This document shows, in pieces, positions 10,097-21,593 of a stretch of 64,000 nucleotides of DNA. The stretch spans positions 1 through 64,000 of the forward strand of contig JAVHKY010000046.1 in assembly GCA_035079385.1 (NCBI GenBank), written 5' to 3'. Source of the stretch: Aspidiotus rigidus. Taxonomy: Eukaryota; Arthropoda; Insecta; Hemiptera; Diaspididae. Under the pieces are notes generated by a model, which ran no database searches, was not told the DNA's origin, and was given only the letters and a program-made list of their open reading frames with translations. A program made the position numbers and the translations under genes. How positions within the stretch are numbered: the first letter of the stretch is position 1; each line of letters starts with the position of its first letter.

Positions 10097-11180
10097 GGAC
10101 TGAATTATCGTGACGTCATAAGCACCGCATCCGTTTACCCCAACGTACCCTAAAACCCGGTAAAATTGTCAATTTTACCCTCAATTACAAACTTGGTTTG
10201 TAAACAAAACGATGCTCCATAAGAAATACATAGGAACGTTTTGATCTTACATTCAGATTTGAAAACCAGAAATAAATAAAGAACCGCAGGTACATTTTCA
10301 AATACTTGAGGATTTCCTACTTCTGAATATAAACAGGTAACTTTGACTACATAGTACTTTGTATGGATTGATACAACGAACACATTCAACCAAGCAGGTA
10401 TCGTGCGTGCGGCAAGGGAGGTAACTCTTAGGATAAAAGTAAGGAGGATTGCATCCAGCGTTGACAGCAAACTCATAGCCCCTTGACGAATTGTGTTGCG
10501 TTGTGAATACAACCTGCTCAACAATTATCCCTGAGCAAGTGTATTCCCTCTGCCTCCCTGCGACACATATCGGCTGCATTCTACCCACCCGCAGATGCCT
10601 TGTCAAGTCAGTCCATACGAAGTACTATATAGTCAAAGACACGTAATTGTTTATTTATTTCTGACTTTTCAATTTGAACGTATCAAAACGTTCCAGTGTA
10701 TTTCTTATGAGAATCGATAATATGATGGAACCAAGAACGATTCGTGCCGGGCAGCACTAGTTACGCGCTAGCTTATCGCACGCACACAAATTCATGTACG
10801 CACCACGCATGCAAGGCAGAAGGTGAACCTCCATAAATTTCTATTATAGGAATGGTTTTTCAAAAATTCCTATAAAATTAAGGAAGACTTATGAAGGTTC
10901 GGTGGTTTTGGTCTCATATTTTAGAGGATTTGATTATTATACAGTACAAAAAGAAATCATTTTCAACGAGCCATTTTTGAAAAATTCCAATTTGAAGATT
11001 TTTCCCGTGTTCAATATTCCATGGTTCACCTTCAGTCTTTTGATAACTTCGACTCGATGGTCGCGCTCTCTGACGGATGCACGGTCCGAATACAATCGAT
11101 CACATTGAAGGGTTTTTGAAGTGTGTTCGCGCGTTGTTGGTAGGGAGTTTACAATGACTGACGTCACGATAATTCAGTCC
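10097..11180. repeat. 22-bp perfect inverted repeat pair ~1.06 kb apart
   Basis: GGACTGAATTATCGTGACGTCA at 10097-10118 has its exact complement at 11159-11180. The interval has no gene; a weaker hairpin lies at about 10822-10900. The pair could be the ends of a ~1.1-kb non-autonomous DNA element. No clear target duplication was seen. Confidence 0.5.
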
Positions 11181-11181
11181 G

Positions 11182-11452
11182 TTCGGACTGGCCATATTGT
11201 AGGTGCGCCAGTGTCGATTCACAAAAATTGATAGGCAACACATACATATACAGGGATTTCCAAGTTTTCTTTAAATAACTCAGAACAGAGTGATTTTGAA
11301 AGAAAAACACAGAGAACCAAATTGAAAAAGCGTAAAATTTTCTATAAGGCGACTTGATTCTGAATTAAATCAGAGCAATTTTTCATTTCCCATAAGAATT
11401 GCATTGTAGAAACTGTCGACGCTGGCGCAGCCTACAATATGCCCAGTCCGAA
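11182..11452. repeat. Foldback MITE, ~270 bp
   Basis: The left arm 11182-11217 (starting TTCGGACTGGCCATATTG) matches the complement of the right arm 11416-11452 over about 36 bp with few mismatches. The interior is non-coding. It begins directly at the right copy of the preceding 22-bp repeat. Confidence 0.75.
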
Positions 11453-11509
11453 TATACACAAATTCACGGTCATGTCCGTAGTTTCATCCAAGGATGCAAA
11501 GTCGATCGA

Positions 11510-11700
11510 TAAAACTTCCACTCCCACTTCCAATTTTTTTCCCGACTTCCAGTTCCAACTTCTCGCGTTGCAGCTTCCACTTCCTACTTCCAACAAAATA
11601 TGCAGTGGTGCCATACAAAAAAAAAAAAAAAAAAAAAGATTGAGATATGCTATTGACTTCCACTTCCAACTTCCCACTTCCAAACAACTTCCCATCATTG
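11510..11700. repeat. CTTCCACTTCCAA short tandem repeats with poly-A
   Basis: Repeated CTTCCA/ACTTCC words on both sides of a poly-A run (11618-11637). Low-complexity DNA; the Lys-rich and Phe-rich ORFs are artefacts. Confidence 0.75.
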
Positions 11701-11758
11701 GTTTCATCCCTTGTCGCTGAGTGGTTGAGACTACAAAATTGAGGAGAGTTTTCAGTAG

Positions 11759-11910
11759 AGTACGTTCTGGCTAAGAATGAGCACTTTTGATAACAGCAAT
11801 GTGGGTGCATGAGTGAAGAGGGACCCAATTCCCAGGCTGAAAGGGCCTCTTTTTACCGCTCTGCCCACATTGCTGTTATCAACAGTGTTCATTCTTAGCC
11901 GGAACGTACT
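11759..11910. repeat. Palindromic MITE, ~152 bp
   Basis: The left arm 11759-11805 (AGTACGTTCTGGCTAAG...) and right arm 11864-11910 are inverted copies over 47 bp with three differences. The loop is about 58 bp. There is no coding potential. Confidence 0.85.
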
Positions 11911-12102
11911 ATAGTATTGTTTATACATAGTATTTGGTTCCCGTGTGTAGTTATGTTTGGCTGTCAGGTGCAAGTTGCTCACGCAAATACGAAGCTCATT
12001 GTAATTGAATACCTACTATTGCTCACATAGAATTTTACTATCACAAGCTAGAATTCAAATTCAAATTTATAGATATTTCAAGTTGAATGTCGGCTTCCAT
12101 AT

Positions 12103-12422
12103 AGTAAGGCTCCATAAGTATAGGTAATAACTAATGACACGACGCCATGGTGGATCTTTTCTACTGCATTGCCGTAAGAGCCTGTGTTAATTGAAAGGCA
12201 AATATCTCGATAAATATCGATTATTTCGAAAAAATGGAGAGAACTAAATTTATTCCTAATAACAATATTTCCGATCGGAAGAGGATATTTTCAGTTTTGT
12301 TGTAGACTTAAAATTTTCTAACTCTTCTCACCGCACGCTATAATAGGTAGTAAGTAGTTCTCCCCGCTAAGCGTAGATCCATCATGGCGTCGAGTCATTA
12401 CCTATACAGATAGAGCCTTACA
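12103..12422. repeat. MITE with ~45-bp inverted ends, ~320 bp
   Basis: The left arm (about 12103-12157, with GTAAGGCTCC and CGACGCCATGGTGGATCT) is matched inverted by 12375-12421 (AGATCCATCATGGCGTCG and GAGCCTTAC). The centre is AT-rich and non-coding. Confidence 0.75.
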
Positions 12423-12678
12423 TAATATAAAAAATTGACCGATCTACATCAAGTGGGATATCTCACAAATGAACGTATCAATTGAAGATTGAATATGATT
12501 ATTGCTTCAAAGATCAATTTTACTTGTTTTCTTCTTTGTGGTGCGTTGTTGATGATTGTACTCATCCCTTTTTCTCGCTAAGGGCGTACCTTCCAAGAGG
12601 AAGGATGAGGAAGAGGAGATTTTTCACGTATTATTTTTAGGGTTTTCGACCAAAATAATCATGAGTGGATAAGAGCGG

Positions 12679-12838
12679 ATTTATAGTGGCGCAGCGAACA
12701 AGCAAGCAAAGCAGAGCAGAGAAAATATCCTTTTGTATTTTCTCTTCTCTGTTCTGCTATGTTCCCCTCCTGCCTACAAAACGCTGCGCTGCTTTCTTTG
12801 CTCGATCAGATCAAGCACCACTATAAATGTGCACTAAC
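12679..12838. repeat. Foldback element, ~160 bp
   Basis: The outer pair ATTTATAGTGGCGCAGCG / CGCTGCGCTGC..CACTATAAAT and inner pair GCAGAGCAGAGAAAAT / ATTTTCTCTTCTCTGTTCTGC can fold back on each other imperfectly. Non-coding. Confidence 0.6.
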
Positions 12839-13169
12839 AGTTATCGGTCTGGTCAGCATCAAAATTAAAACGGTTACCGGTCGCATAGATTATTACAAGT
12901 GTCAGAGGTGTTTGGGGATCAAAGACGCCGCTCTGACTAGATAGAGTCCGGTGGTTCAACTGTTCAGCACAGGAAAGGTACCTAGGAAATGGGTATATGG
13001 GTTATTCTATTGATACCTTGATATTTATGGTCCCAATTTTATTTACGCAGTATGGTGAGAACAATACACATCTTTTTCTTTGCAGTTGTTTAAAGGATAA
13101 CTTGAACTATTTTTTTGCCCTCTGAAAATTATGCCATGCCCCCTCCCCGGGCAATTTAAATACCCAAAA

Positions 13170-13995
13170 TTCCATCAACGTGGCCGTCCCTCAACGTGGT
13201 TTCATCTACAAAATAATTTTTTTCAATTTTATCGCTGCGTGGTAGGACAAACTGATGAACCATTACAATTCTTGCATGTGTAGCGAAGCTGTTGGTAACA
13301 CCGGACAACGTTAAAGGTATGCTTGAATCAGTGTAACCAAGTTTGAGAAGTGGTCCCGGTTTTTTTTTTCCTTCATCGTGGTCAACTTTTGACCAATCAG
13401 GAAACAAAGCCAGAGCAAATTTTTCGCATTCGTCTGTTGCAAACCTGAATTGTCGTTATCATTCTGTTGTTATCCATCTACAACCTCGCGAATCACGAAG
13501 GAATTCCCGCTTAATAAACGAGAAGACAGTGAAAAAGATATGAATTACACACAGAAATTCTTTAAACGTGGGTCACTATCCTGCGAGCCAGATGAGGCTG
13601 AAATTCTAGAAGACCGGAATTCTACTCATTGGTGTATGCCTTGATTATTACTTATGGTATTTCATTAGTTTATCAAAGGTTTCTGTCGTCAAAATCGGAA
13701 GATTCGATGACTTTTCTGTCGATGTTTTAAGAGTTCCTCTTTTTCCTTCAACGTGGTATTCCAAACTCATGCTGCCACGTTGACGGAAATCAACACCACG
13801 ATGAAAGAATTTGTTGTCATCTTATCATTTTATTTGTTGAAATAGTAATAGTCATTACCTCATTCGTTCCTTTTTAGGTGAATCATAGTTACCCCAATGG
13901 CTCTCTCAAAGAAGGAAAGGTTAGCAAGAAAAAGAATCGCCAAAAAGGGTTCATCTTTCTTTCAACGTGGTTAGCTTTTCCTTGAACGTGGCCAT
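13170..13995. repeat. Dispersed CAACGTGG motifs in non-coding DNA
   Basis: The octamer CAACGTGG or a one-base variant occurs repeatedly on either strand (near 13176, 13193, 13747, 13772, 13962 and 13982), usually within TCAACGTGGYY. No gene is recognised. The recurrence suggests a decayed repeat or a cluster of protein-binding sites. Confidence 0.4.
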
Positions 13996-14168
13996 TCAAA
14001 TTTTCAACTTTCTTTCTTTCCCATTCTTTGAGATCTTGCTGGTTAAACCTCATGAATATAATCCATGTCATATTCATCAACCATTCTCATAAAAAAAAGT
14101 GTAAAAACTGAGGAAACATGTGGTTTCCAGAAAAGGATGTGAAATATCAAGGTTTCGGTAGAATGATC

Positions 14169-14314
14169 CATATGTGACCTGCGATGAGAAAAGGATGCTC
14201 ATTGCCCTTTGACAGAAACACCATTTCCCTCTGATTAATTACCCAATCAGGGAGAAATGGTGTTCTTGCGCCAATGGGCAATGAGCATTCTTTTCTCATC
14301 GCAGGTCACATATG
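14169..14314. repeat. Palindromic MITE, ~146 bp
   Basis: CATATGTGACCTGCGATGAG at 14169 and its complement ending at 14314 begin two long arms that pair almost to the centre, leaving a very short loop. TA lies directly after the right arm, compatible with a TA-targeting family, though no clean duplication can be proved. Confidence 0.85.
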
Positions 14315-15079
14315 TATAATGTATATCATGAATATGGTAATGGCAAATTTTACAAGAGCAAGAAAATAGGATACGATAAAATGATTTATAAGTAGGTTAT
14401 TTTTATAAAATCGTACGGAAAACGTAAAATCAGCAACGTCAACGGAACCCGCATAGCGGCCTAGCGGGATGGTAGAATGATGATCTTGTTCATTGTTTTC
14501 AACTGTTTATCTAGCTAGGGACTAGCGTCTGTTGCGTCGTCGCTACGCGTCGATGACAACAGCCGCTAGCCAGGTGAGTACCAATTTTGGAATTAAAAAA
14601 TGGTTTTTCTTCTTTAACAAATTTTCTGAAAGAAAAAAAAAAAAAAAAAGACTTGAAACAACGCGGCAATTCACCCAGACAAAAAGAGACTATGTTCTAT
14701 TTACCGGCAAAGAGGAGAGAAACTGTTCCTATGAAGAAATGTAGGTATTAATTGTTTTGTGGATACTAAATTTCTTCTCTTCAAAAAAATAATCTTGAAA
14801 ACTTCCCTATTTTTTTAATACGCTGAGCTTCGTTGGTTTGCATATAAGGGCAGTGTGGGACCTGCGCCTCTTCTTATCTATTGATGGCGTATGTAGAACT
14901 ATGGACATGTCAATATGAGAGCATGATTACAATGCCTACACTGCATTTGTGACTCAGAACCTTTTTGAATGCAAATGGAAGCTCATGGTCAACAAATCAT
15001 TAAAAAAAAAAGTACTTCAGTGAGTTTCATTTAAAAATCAAAAAAACTTATGACCCCACCATTCATTTAACCAATTGCT
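14315..15079. other. No gene recognised
   Basis: AT-rich DNA with two poly-A runs and short ORFs lacking any domain similarity or splice context. Confidence 0.5.
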
Positions 15080-15330
15080 ATAGTACTTTATAGTCGCATT
15101 AAAAAAATATATATTGCTAGACCTTAACCAAACCCTATTTGAAAATAAGTTGTACTTCAGTCGCATTTAAAAAAGAAACATATTGCTAGACCTTAACTAA
15201 ACCCTATTTGAAAATAAGTTGTACTTCAGTCGCATTGAAAAAAAAAAAAAAAAAAAAAAATATAGCCCACTTTAACCAAACCCTATTTTAAATGAGTTCT
15301 ACTTCAATTGCATATAGTAATATATATTTG
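15080..15330. repeat. ~68-bp tandem repeat, 3-4 copies
   Basis: The words TTGCTAGACCTTAACCAAACC, CTATTTGAAAATAAGTTG and TACTTCAGTCGCATT recur with a ~68-bp period. Units are separated by variable A tracts. The last copy is degenerate. Confidence 0.75.
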
Positions 15331-15925
15331 AAAAAAAAATTGAGAAAATTGACAGTAGGCCTAGGTATCTATTCTTCAATCTCCCCTGTATCTCAGAATT
15401 ACAAATTCTTCACAAAAATACATGATATTTTGTTTTCTATTTTGATAAGCCAGATTATTCGCGCTGACGCATCTAATGGCTCATTCTTGTAGAATTAGGT
15501 CTTCATTCTCCTGAAACAAATAAAATTATCACAACTGGGCACATAATTCAGAGTTTGCAAGCAACAACAACAACAATTCAACAACAACAAAGATTTTTTA
15601 GTTTTGCAATATTTCCTAAAAATATATTTGTCTGAAAGGAAATTTTATGCTCTTCTAACTTTGTTCTCTAGGTTGTTTCTTTAAATTCAGTATTATCAAG
15701 AAATTCAAGAAAAACTGAAAAACTATATACTCCAAATCTGCCGCATACAAAGTTAAACTGACGTATATCCATTTCATGAGATTACCAAACGGTATCTTTT
15801 GCCTAACAAATGTCTAAGTGTGCGTAGTCCGCTCGTAATCAGTTTATATGTGTGCGTGCTGATCCTTTGTCCGCGAATATTTTCAAGGGCTTTAATTTAA
15901 CAAAGTTTTGATGATTTCCTACTCA

Positions 15926-16099
15926 ATTTTCAACAAGGAATCCAAAAATCAAATCAGATTTTCCCAACTTGGCCTGGTTTTTGAGATAATGGAGATACGT
16001 CAAAAGCATAAATCTATCAAATTGACGTAACTCCATTATCTCAAAAATTAGATCGAATTAGGAAAATCCAACGTCATTTTCGAATTCCTCGTTGAAAAA
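15926..16099. repeat. Foldback element, ~175 bp
   Basis: TTTTTGAGATAATGGAG near 15979 pairs with CTCCATTATCTCAAAAA near 16031, and flanking blocks (TCAACAAGGAAT / ATTCCTCGTTGA, AGATTTTCC / GGAAAATC) extend the palindrome outward to about 15926 and 16099. Confidence 0.7.
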
Positions 16100-16474
16100 A
16101 AAGCGAAAACGATCTTTATCGCCTCTCACAAAGTAGCACGATATTTGCTGATGGTACATTTGTAGAGGAATTGGTAACTCAACCGTCGGCGGGAGCTTGA
16201 ATACAAAAACGATGTTCCTACTACACTAAGTAGGCTGCATATCGCAGTTAGTCTATGAGAAGAGATGCAACGTTGCTACAAGAGTATCCCTTTCTGGGAA
16301 GCGGAGCCATAGTGAATGCGAGGTATCACTCGATCAAAGCGTTAGCCAGATGATACAAATCAAAAACAATGAGAATGCAAATGTTCAGGAAATATTACTG
16401 GATCTAAATGTTAACCAGATAATACAAGTTAAGGATTGGAACGGTTGCGTGTTAACAGATAACAAAACGAGTCA

Positions 16475-17560
16475 ATGGGTCTAAGCAAAATAAGTACCAA
16501 TGTGACGTCATATAAATTTCAAGAGCAGAATGTCTTTTCTGAATATTACGGCCTCACTTCAAGAGAATGTGGTGAACTTTTGTCCAGACCGGAAATCAAT
16601 ATGGCTTTGAAGAAGGACAAAATCCTATTAGCATATGGTCTGTGATGAACTACCTCAATGATGGAGGAAAACGCGAAGATAAAAATTATTGGCGGAATTC
16701 CAGAGTTGTGTCCAACCTTGATAAAACGTTAGAAATTCCTTGCGTCAGAGCAACAGTAAATAACTTACTTAGCACTATATCAAATGAAGTAGAACTAAAT
16801 TATTTCACAAAGATCGAATACATTCACATTGCACAATTGAAAAATATATTAGATAGGAAAGATGTGAATATTTCGAATGTAGATATATCCTTTAATTTCT
16901 TGCTAGAACAGGGTTACCTTAAAGTAGTCAAACTAGTCCAAGAAGAAAACTTGGTAGGTAGCAAGAATTAAAGTTAAAATTCCTAACAAAGAAATTGCTT
17001 ATGAATTTTGAGAAAAACTTATATTATTTTATACTGATCCTACTTTCAATTTACCTAGATATGGTTTTAAGTAGACAATGTGCGTTGCTTTTCAATGAGT
17101 TAAATACCTCAGAAGAAGAAATAATTGAAAAAAAATACTGGGAATTAGTGATTTATTGAATTTTATCTTTCAAGAAATTAAGTTTAGGTACCGTAAAAAA
17201 TGAAGCCATTCTTCATCACGTCATTTTCATTATTGTATTTATGTGCTCAAATTTTATGTGTTTTTCAGAAATAAGAGTATCCAAAAAAAAATTCCAATAG
17301 ATTAAACATTCTCTTGTTAAGTACCTCAGGCATAGCAATTATTATTGAATCATTGTATGAAAAAACCGCTCTAGAAGGACTTAAAAAACAGATAATTCAT
17401 AAAAAATATTGCCACGCTATTGATAACCCCAAGTACAATCCAGACAAGTTAGAAGTAAATTATTTTTTATATCTAGGTGTTAACATGTCAGATGATCAAA
17501 AAATTACATTGTCTGCATTATTAAACTGTAAAAATTTGAAGAAGCGTTTAGATTGTTAAT
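16475..17560 (+). pseudogene. AAA-ATPase-like / PD-(D/E)XK nuclease gene (DUF1703 type), decayed
   Basis: Reading through several frames gives the motif order of the AAA-ATPase-like plus PDDEXK_9 (DUF1703) proteins: FSEYYGLTSRECGELL near 16525-16572, QNPISIWSVMNYL and a YWRNSRVV block (16620-16705), FNFLLEQGYLKVVKL (about 16888-16935), a VKIPNKEIAYEF block after the stop at about 16970, and IIIESLYEKTAL...KKQIIHKKYCHAI with YFLYLGVNMS (17334-17500) matching the nuclease core. Stops and frame changes near 16600, 16970, 17010 and 17150-17300 show it is dead. The upstream Walker A region was not found. The family is known mostly from bacteria, including intracellular ones, with scattered copies in arthropods. 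A 70-bp segment at the 3' end is duplicated (17499-17570 and 17572-17640). Confidence 0.6.
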
Positions 17561-18041
17561 AATATATCATAGGATCAAAAATTATATTGTGTGCATTATT
17601 AAATTGTAAAAATTTGAAAAAGCGTGTCAATTGTTGATAATTAAAACAATGTACTTACTTCGCACTAATGAAATTTTTTTTTTAAATTGTGGTTTTTGCG
17701 TGTTGATTCGTTTCAACTCGTAAATTAGAAACACAGAGGGAAGACCACACAACGATGACTTTCAACCTGACGTCATGAGAAAAGTATGCAAACAACTGTG
17801 ACCATTGGAAAAAGACTGTAAATTTTAAATAGAATGAGTGCTAGTTTGTGTCATAATTTTAGGATCACATGGAGTTGTTGATGAAATTTTAAGGGTTTCT
17901 TTTAAAATTATAACGGGAAAAATTATGACAAATTAATGCACTGTCTTAATAGTTATAAATTATCATGGAATTTAAAAAAAAAATTTGCGTTGACAAAATG
18001 ACTAAGTAGGTATATCTCTCTTTCCAACTGCGCACTTAAAT

Positions 18042-18278
18042 TTGGTTCAACATGGCTACAGTAAACATTTCTCTCAATTTAGCTCTAATGAATTAGAATC
18101 TCTAGTTGAAATTTTTAGTGAAGCGGCTCAAAATGATGAAAAATGTATTGAATTAGAATCAGGTAAGTTATCTCTTCCAAAAATGAATAATACTAATAAA
18201 ATATTAAATTTTGTAACTAAAAATGTAATTTCAAAGTCTTGTTTGTCCAAGAAATTGTACGGCAAAGACCTTCATTAA
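18042..18278 (+). CDS. Unrecognised small ORF, 78 residues
   Basis: An open frame beginning MVQHGYSKHFSQFSSNELES and ending in TAA at 18276-18278. It is AT-rich like the DUF1703 relic upstream, so it may be another part of that decayed unit. It shows no transmembrane segment, zinc motif or known domain. It lies about 100 bp before the 5' LTR of the gypsy element, so the insertion may have cut a longer gene. Confidence 0.25.
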   Translation: MVQHGYSKHFSQFSSNELESLVEIFSEAAQNDEKCIELESGKLSLPKMNNTNKILNFVTKNVISKSCLSKKLYGKDLH

Positions 18279-18373
18279 TACTTATTATTGTTAGTGATTT
18301 GTTATGAACCACAAAATAATTTTTTTTCCTAAAAATTCTGAAAATAATTTTGATACGTTTCTTCAAGAGAAAG

Positions 18374-18474
18374 TGTTGTATATTCAATAGAGAGTAAATG
18401 TAATCTGTAGATAATCGTTATCAGTCAGTAGTAAATACAGCGCTTGTATGTATTGACGTGCTTAATTCATAACA
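18374..18474 (+). repeat. 5' LTR of Mag-like element
   Basis: A 101-bp terminal repeat TG...CA. It contains 11 bp more than the 3' LTR (around TGTATTGACGTGC). The primer-binding site, complementary to a tRNA 3' end (probably Ser), starts two bases downstream. Confidence 0.92.
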
Positions 18475-18712
18475 GTGGCGACAAAGAAAAAAAAAAAATA
18501 AGACAAGTTATTGCGTCGTAAAGTCGAAAATTTGAATCTTTTCTATTAAAATAAATTCAAGTGATTGTAATTAGAAAAAAAAAGTAATAAATTTCAATTA
18601 TGTTGTGATGAACAAAGAGTAAAATGTTGGTTACCTCGGGACTAAGAAAGAGACTGCCAGTTTGTGCATGCTGTGTTTGGTAAAGTACGCAAATTTTGTC
18701 ATTCCTTTAATA

Positions 18713-19690
18713 ATGGATGAAGCACCGAATAGAGAAATCAAGTCCTTGATGACTCAATCGTTCAAGGAAATAGCAGGGATGCTAGCGTTGGAAATGAGTA
18801 AACATTTAAAGGAAATCGTGGAAGCTGTTGGTGTGAAACCTGACAAAGTGCCTATAAATGTCAATGGTGAAAAAAAATTCAAATTTGAGCAGTTCAATTT
18901 GGAGAAAGAAAGTATCAGCGTGTACCTAGAATGGATCGAGCTGCAATTTAAAATCGATAATATTTCTGACGATGGAGTGAAACGAGACAATTTATTAGCC
19001 TACATCTGATCGGAACACTACCAAGTTATCAAGAATCTGTGTTTGCCAGAGGATGTCACAGAGAAGAAATATTTGGATATCGCGAAGCTGATTGAAGACC
19101 ACTACAATCCAGCGTCAAATATCTTCCAAGAAAGAAATAAATTCTACAATAGGGTGCAAAAGTAGGGTCAATCAATTGCTCAATATATGAACGACCTTTG
19201 GAAGGAGTCGATTCCGTGCAAGTTTGAATGCGGTAGCTGTAAAGTGTCACAAGTCAACGATCACCTCACTACTCAATTTATCCGCGGATTAGCTAATGAA
19301 GAAATTTGCAAACGTATTTTCGAGAAAGCATCAGAAGAAACGGATGAGAAAAAAATGAAATTTTTGGATGTGTGTCAAGTAGCGTTATCCTGTGAAGATA
19401 CATCAAAATTGCTTGCGGAAATCGTCCCAAAGTCATGTTCAAACTTGCAGGAGGCCAACGCTCAAGTAAACCGAATTGATTATCGTCGTACAGCTGGTCG
19501 TGAGTCAAAGAATTCTTATCAAGGAAAATTTTATCAGCGTTCAAACTGCTAAACAATTGGGAATTGAAGGATTACCTATGTTTTATTTGTGGAAATGCAA
19601 ACCACCGGAAAACCGAGTGTAAAGCGGATTGTAGTAAATTAAAATGTGAAGGATGCAATCGGCAAGGGCATGTGAAAAGAGTTTATTTTA
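18713..19690 (+). pseudogene. gag of Mag-like element, broken
   Basis: An ATG at 18713 starts MDEAPNREIKSLM; the gag body runs to 19009, changes frame, and resumes near 19015 and at 19187-19552 after an in-frame stop near 19163. Two zinc knuckles follow at about 19575-19680: CFICGNANHRKTEC and CEGCNRQGHVK, of CCHC type, which bind element RNA in the particle. At least three lesions prevent translation as one protein. Confidence 0.85.
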
Positions 19691-19785
19691 TATTCTTATC
19701 GCAATAGAAAAGAAGTAGTATCCCTACAAAATATGTTGATTATGAAGAGTCAGAGAATGATGATAAAGATTGGTATGAAATAGAT

Positions 19786-20274
19786 TTGTATAAAATAAAT
19801 GTTACTGAAGAAATTGAGGCGTATACTATGCAAGATGAAGATGAAAAATATTTTGCAACGGTTAACATAGAAGGAAAACCGTCAAAACTTGAAGTAGATT
19901 CAGGATGTAAAGTTGCGATTATGTCAGAGAAAGATTTACAAGGAAGCCAAATAAAATTGAAAATTTCACCGAGTAAAGTCCGATTTAAATCCTATGATCG
20001 CGGGATATTCTATGCAAAAGGTATGGCACAAGTTTTAGTTTCCTATAAAGGATTAGAAAGAAGTCTCAGATTATTTGTAATTGAGGAAGACTATCCACCT
20101 ATTCTTGGATGTGAATGGATTCGAGCTTTAAAAATAAATCTGGAAGAAATTGATGAGGCAAGAGTAAGCTCAAGACGAGAAAATTACCCAATAAATCAAA
20201 TAGCAGTGGAAGATTTAAATGCAGCTATATCAGAAATTTTGTCAAAATACTCATGGAGAAAAAAGTTGGTCTAG
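19786..20274 (+). pseudogene. Aspartic protease region of Mag-like element
   Basis: The retroviral-type protease active site appears as LEVDSGCKVAIMS (D-S-G in place of the usual D-T/S-G-A), followed by a flap-like segment and ILGCEWI near the end. It would mature the polyprotein. The frame ends at TAG 20272 before the RT. Confidence 0.8.
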
Positions 20275-20847
20275 TACCAGGAGTGCAAGTTTTGCTGCAA
20301 TTATGATCAGGGGCTCAGCCAAAGTTTGTCCCAGTCAGAGCTATACCATTTGCACTGAAAGAAAAAGTTGAGGCAAAGTTGAAGGTATTAGAAGAGCAAG
20401 GTCTCATATCAAAGATAGACAGTACAGATTGGGGATCGCCATTAGTGGTAATACCTAAACCTAATGGCGCAGTTCATCTATGTGTTGATTGTAAAATGAC
20501 GGTAAACCCTCGAGGCTCGAATTGTTGATAGTCATTACCCTATTCCTAAATTAGAGGAGATTTTGAATGAAATCCAAGATGCAAATGTTTTTTGTAAGCT
20601 TGATGCTTACCTTCACATTGAAGTATCTGAAGAATCAAAAGAGTATCTATCAATCTCAACCCATTTGGACACATACCGAGCAAAAAGATTATGGTATGGA
20701 GTGAAAGTTGCCCCAAATGAGTTTCAGAAAGTTATGGCTTCAGTTTTGGAAAACCTAGATGGAGTAAAATCATATTTTGATGATATCATTGTGTTTGGGA
20801 AAGATTTCAAAGAATGTAAAGAGAGGTTAGTCAAGTGTCTGGATTGA
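20275..20847 (+). pseudogene. Reverse transcriptase of Mag-like element, broken
   Basis: In a shifted frame the N-terminal RT motifs WGSPLVVIPKPNG and VHLCVDCK occur near 20429-20495. A stop follows around 20525, then HYPIPKLEEIL and, in the frame 20563-20847, the catalytic YFDDIIVFG (FDD box near 20776). The normally conserved FSKLDL/AY region reads CKLDAYLH. The frame is broken again at 20845 and continues in the next entry. Confidence 0.85.
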
Positions 20848-21515
20848 CTGAAAGCAGCAAAATTGCACATTATAACTTTGAAAAAAGTGAATTTTTCAAG
20901 AAAGAAATAAAGTATCTAGGTAGAATTATTACAAGTAAAGGCATCAAAACAAACAACGAGAAATTAAGAGCATTGTTGGATGCACCACAACCTAGATCCC
21001 TGGAGGAAGTCCAACATTTTTTAGGGCTAGTTGCCTACTACACAAAATATATTCCAGACGCAGCAACACTGACTGCCCCCCTACGCAAATTAGTGGAGAA
21101 AAATAATCGATTTTTGTGGTCAGATAATTATGAAGAAGCATTCAACAGAATAAAACAAGAGTTGAGTAGCGATCAAGTGCTAGTACCTTTCCAACCAGAA
21201 TTACCAGTTATTTTGTCATGTGATGCCAGTCCTTATGGTGTTTGTGGGATTTTATCTCACCAAATAAATGGCGAGGAAAAGCCAATAGCGTATGCGAGCC
21301 TTTCTCTGACCCCAGCTGAGAAAAATTATGCACAGCTCGACCGAGAAGCTCTAGCCATATATTGGGCAGTGAAGAAGTTTTTTATCTACTTGTATGGAAG
21401 GAAATTTGAGCTAGAAACTGACAATGCGCCTTTGAGCAGAATTTTCAAAGAAGATGCTCAGTTACCAGCACTCACGTCGGCGCGATTATTAAGGTATGCT
21501 CTTTTCTTGAGCTAA
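20835..21515 (+). pseudogene. RT thumb and RNase H of Mag-like element
   Basis: Opens with the RT connection (KIKYLGRIITSKGI-like block, VQHFLGLVAYYTKYIP) and continues into RNase H: VILSCDASPYGVCGIL (catalytic Asp), AYASLSLTPAEKNYAQLDREAL (catalytic Glu) and ELETDNAPL (catalytic Asp). The frame ends at a TAA near 21513 inside the RNase H tail. Confidence 0.88.
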
Positions 21516-21593
21516 TTTGACTATACTATACGTCATAAACGTGCAGAACTAAATAAAAATGCGGATTATTTTTCGCAAGCGCCAGTTGAAGAT

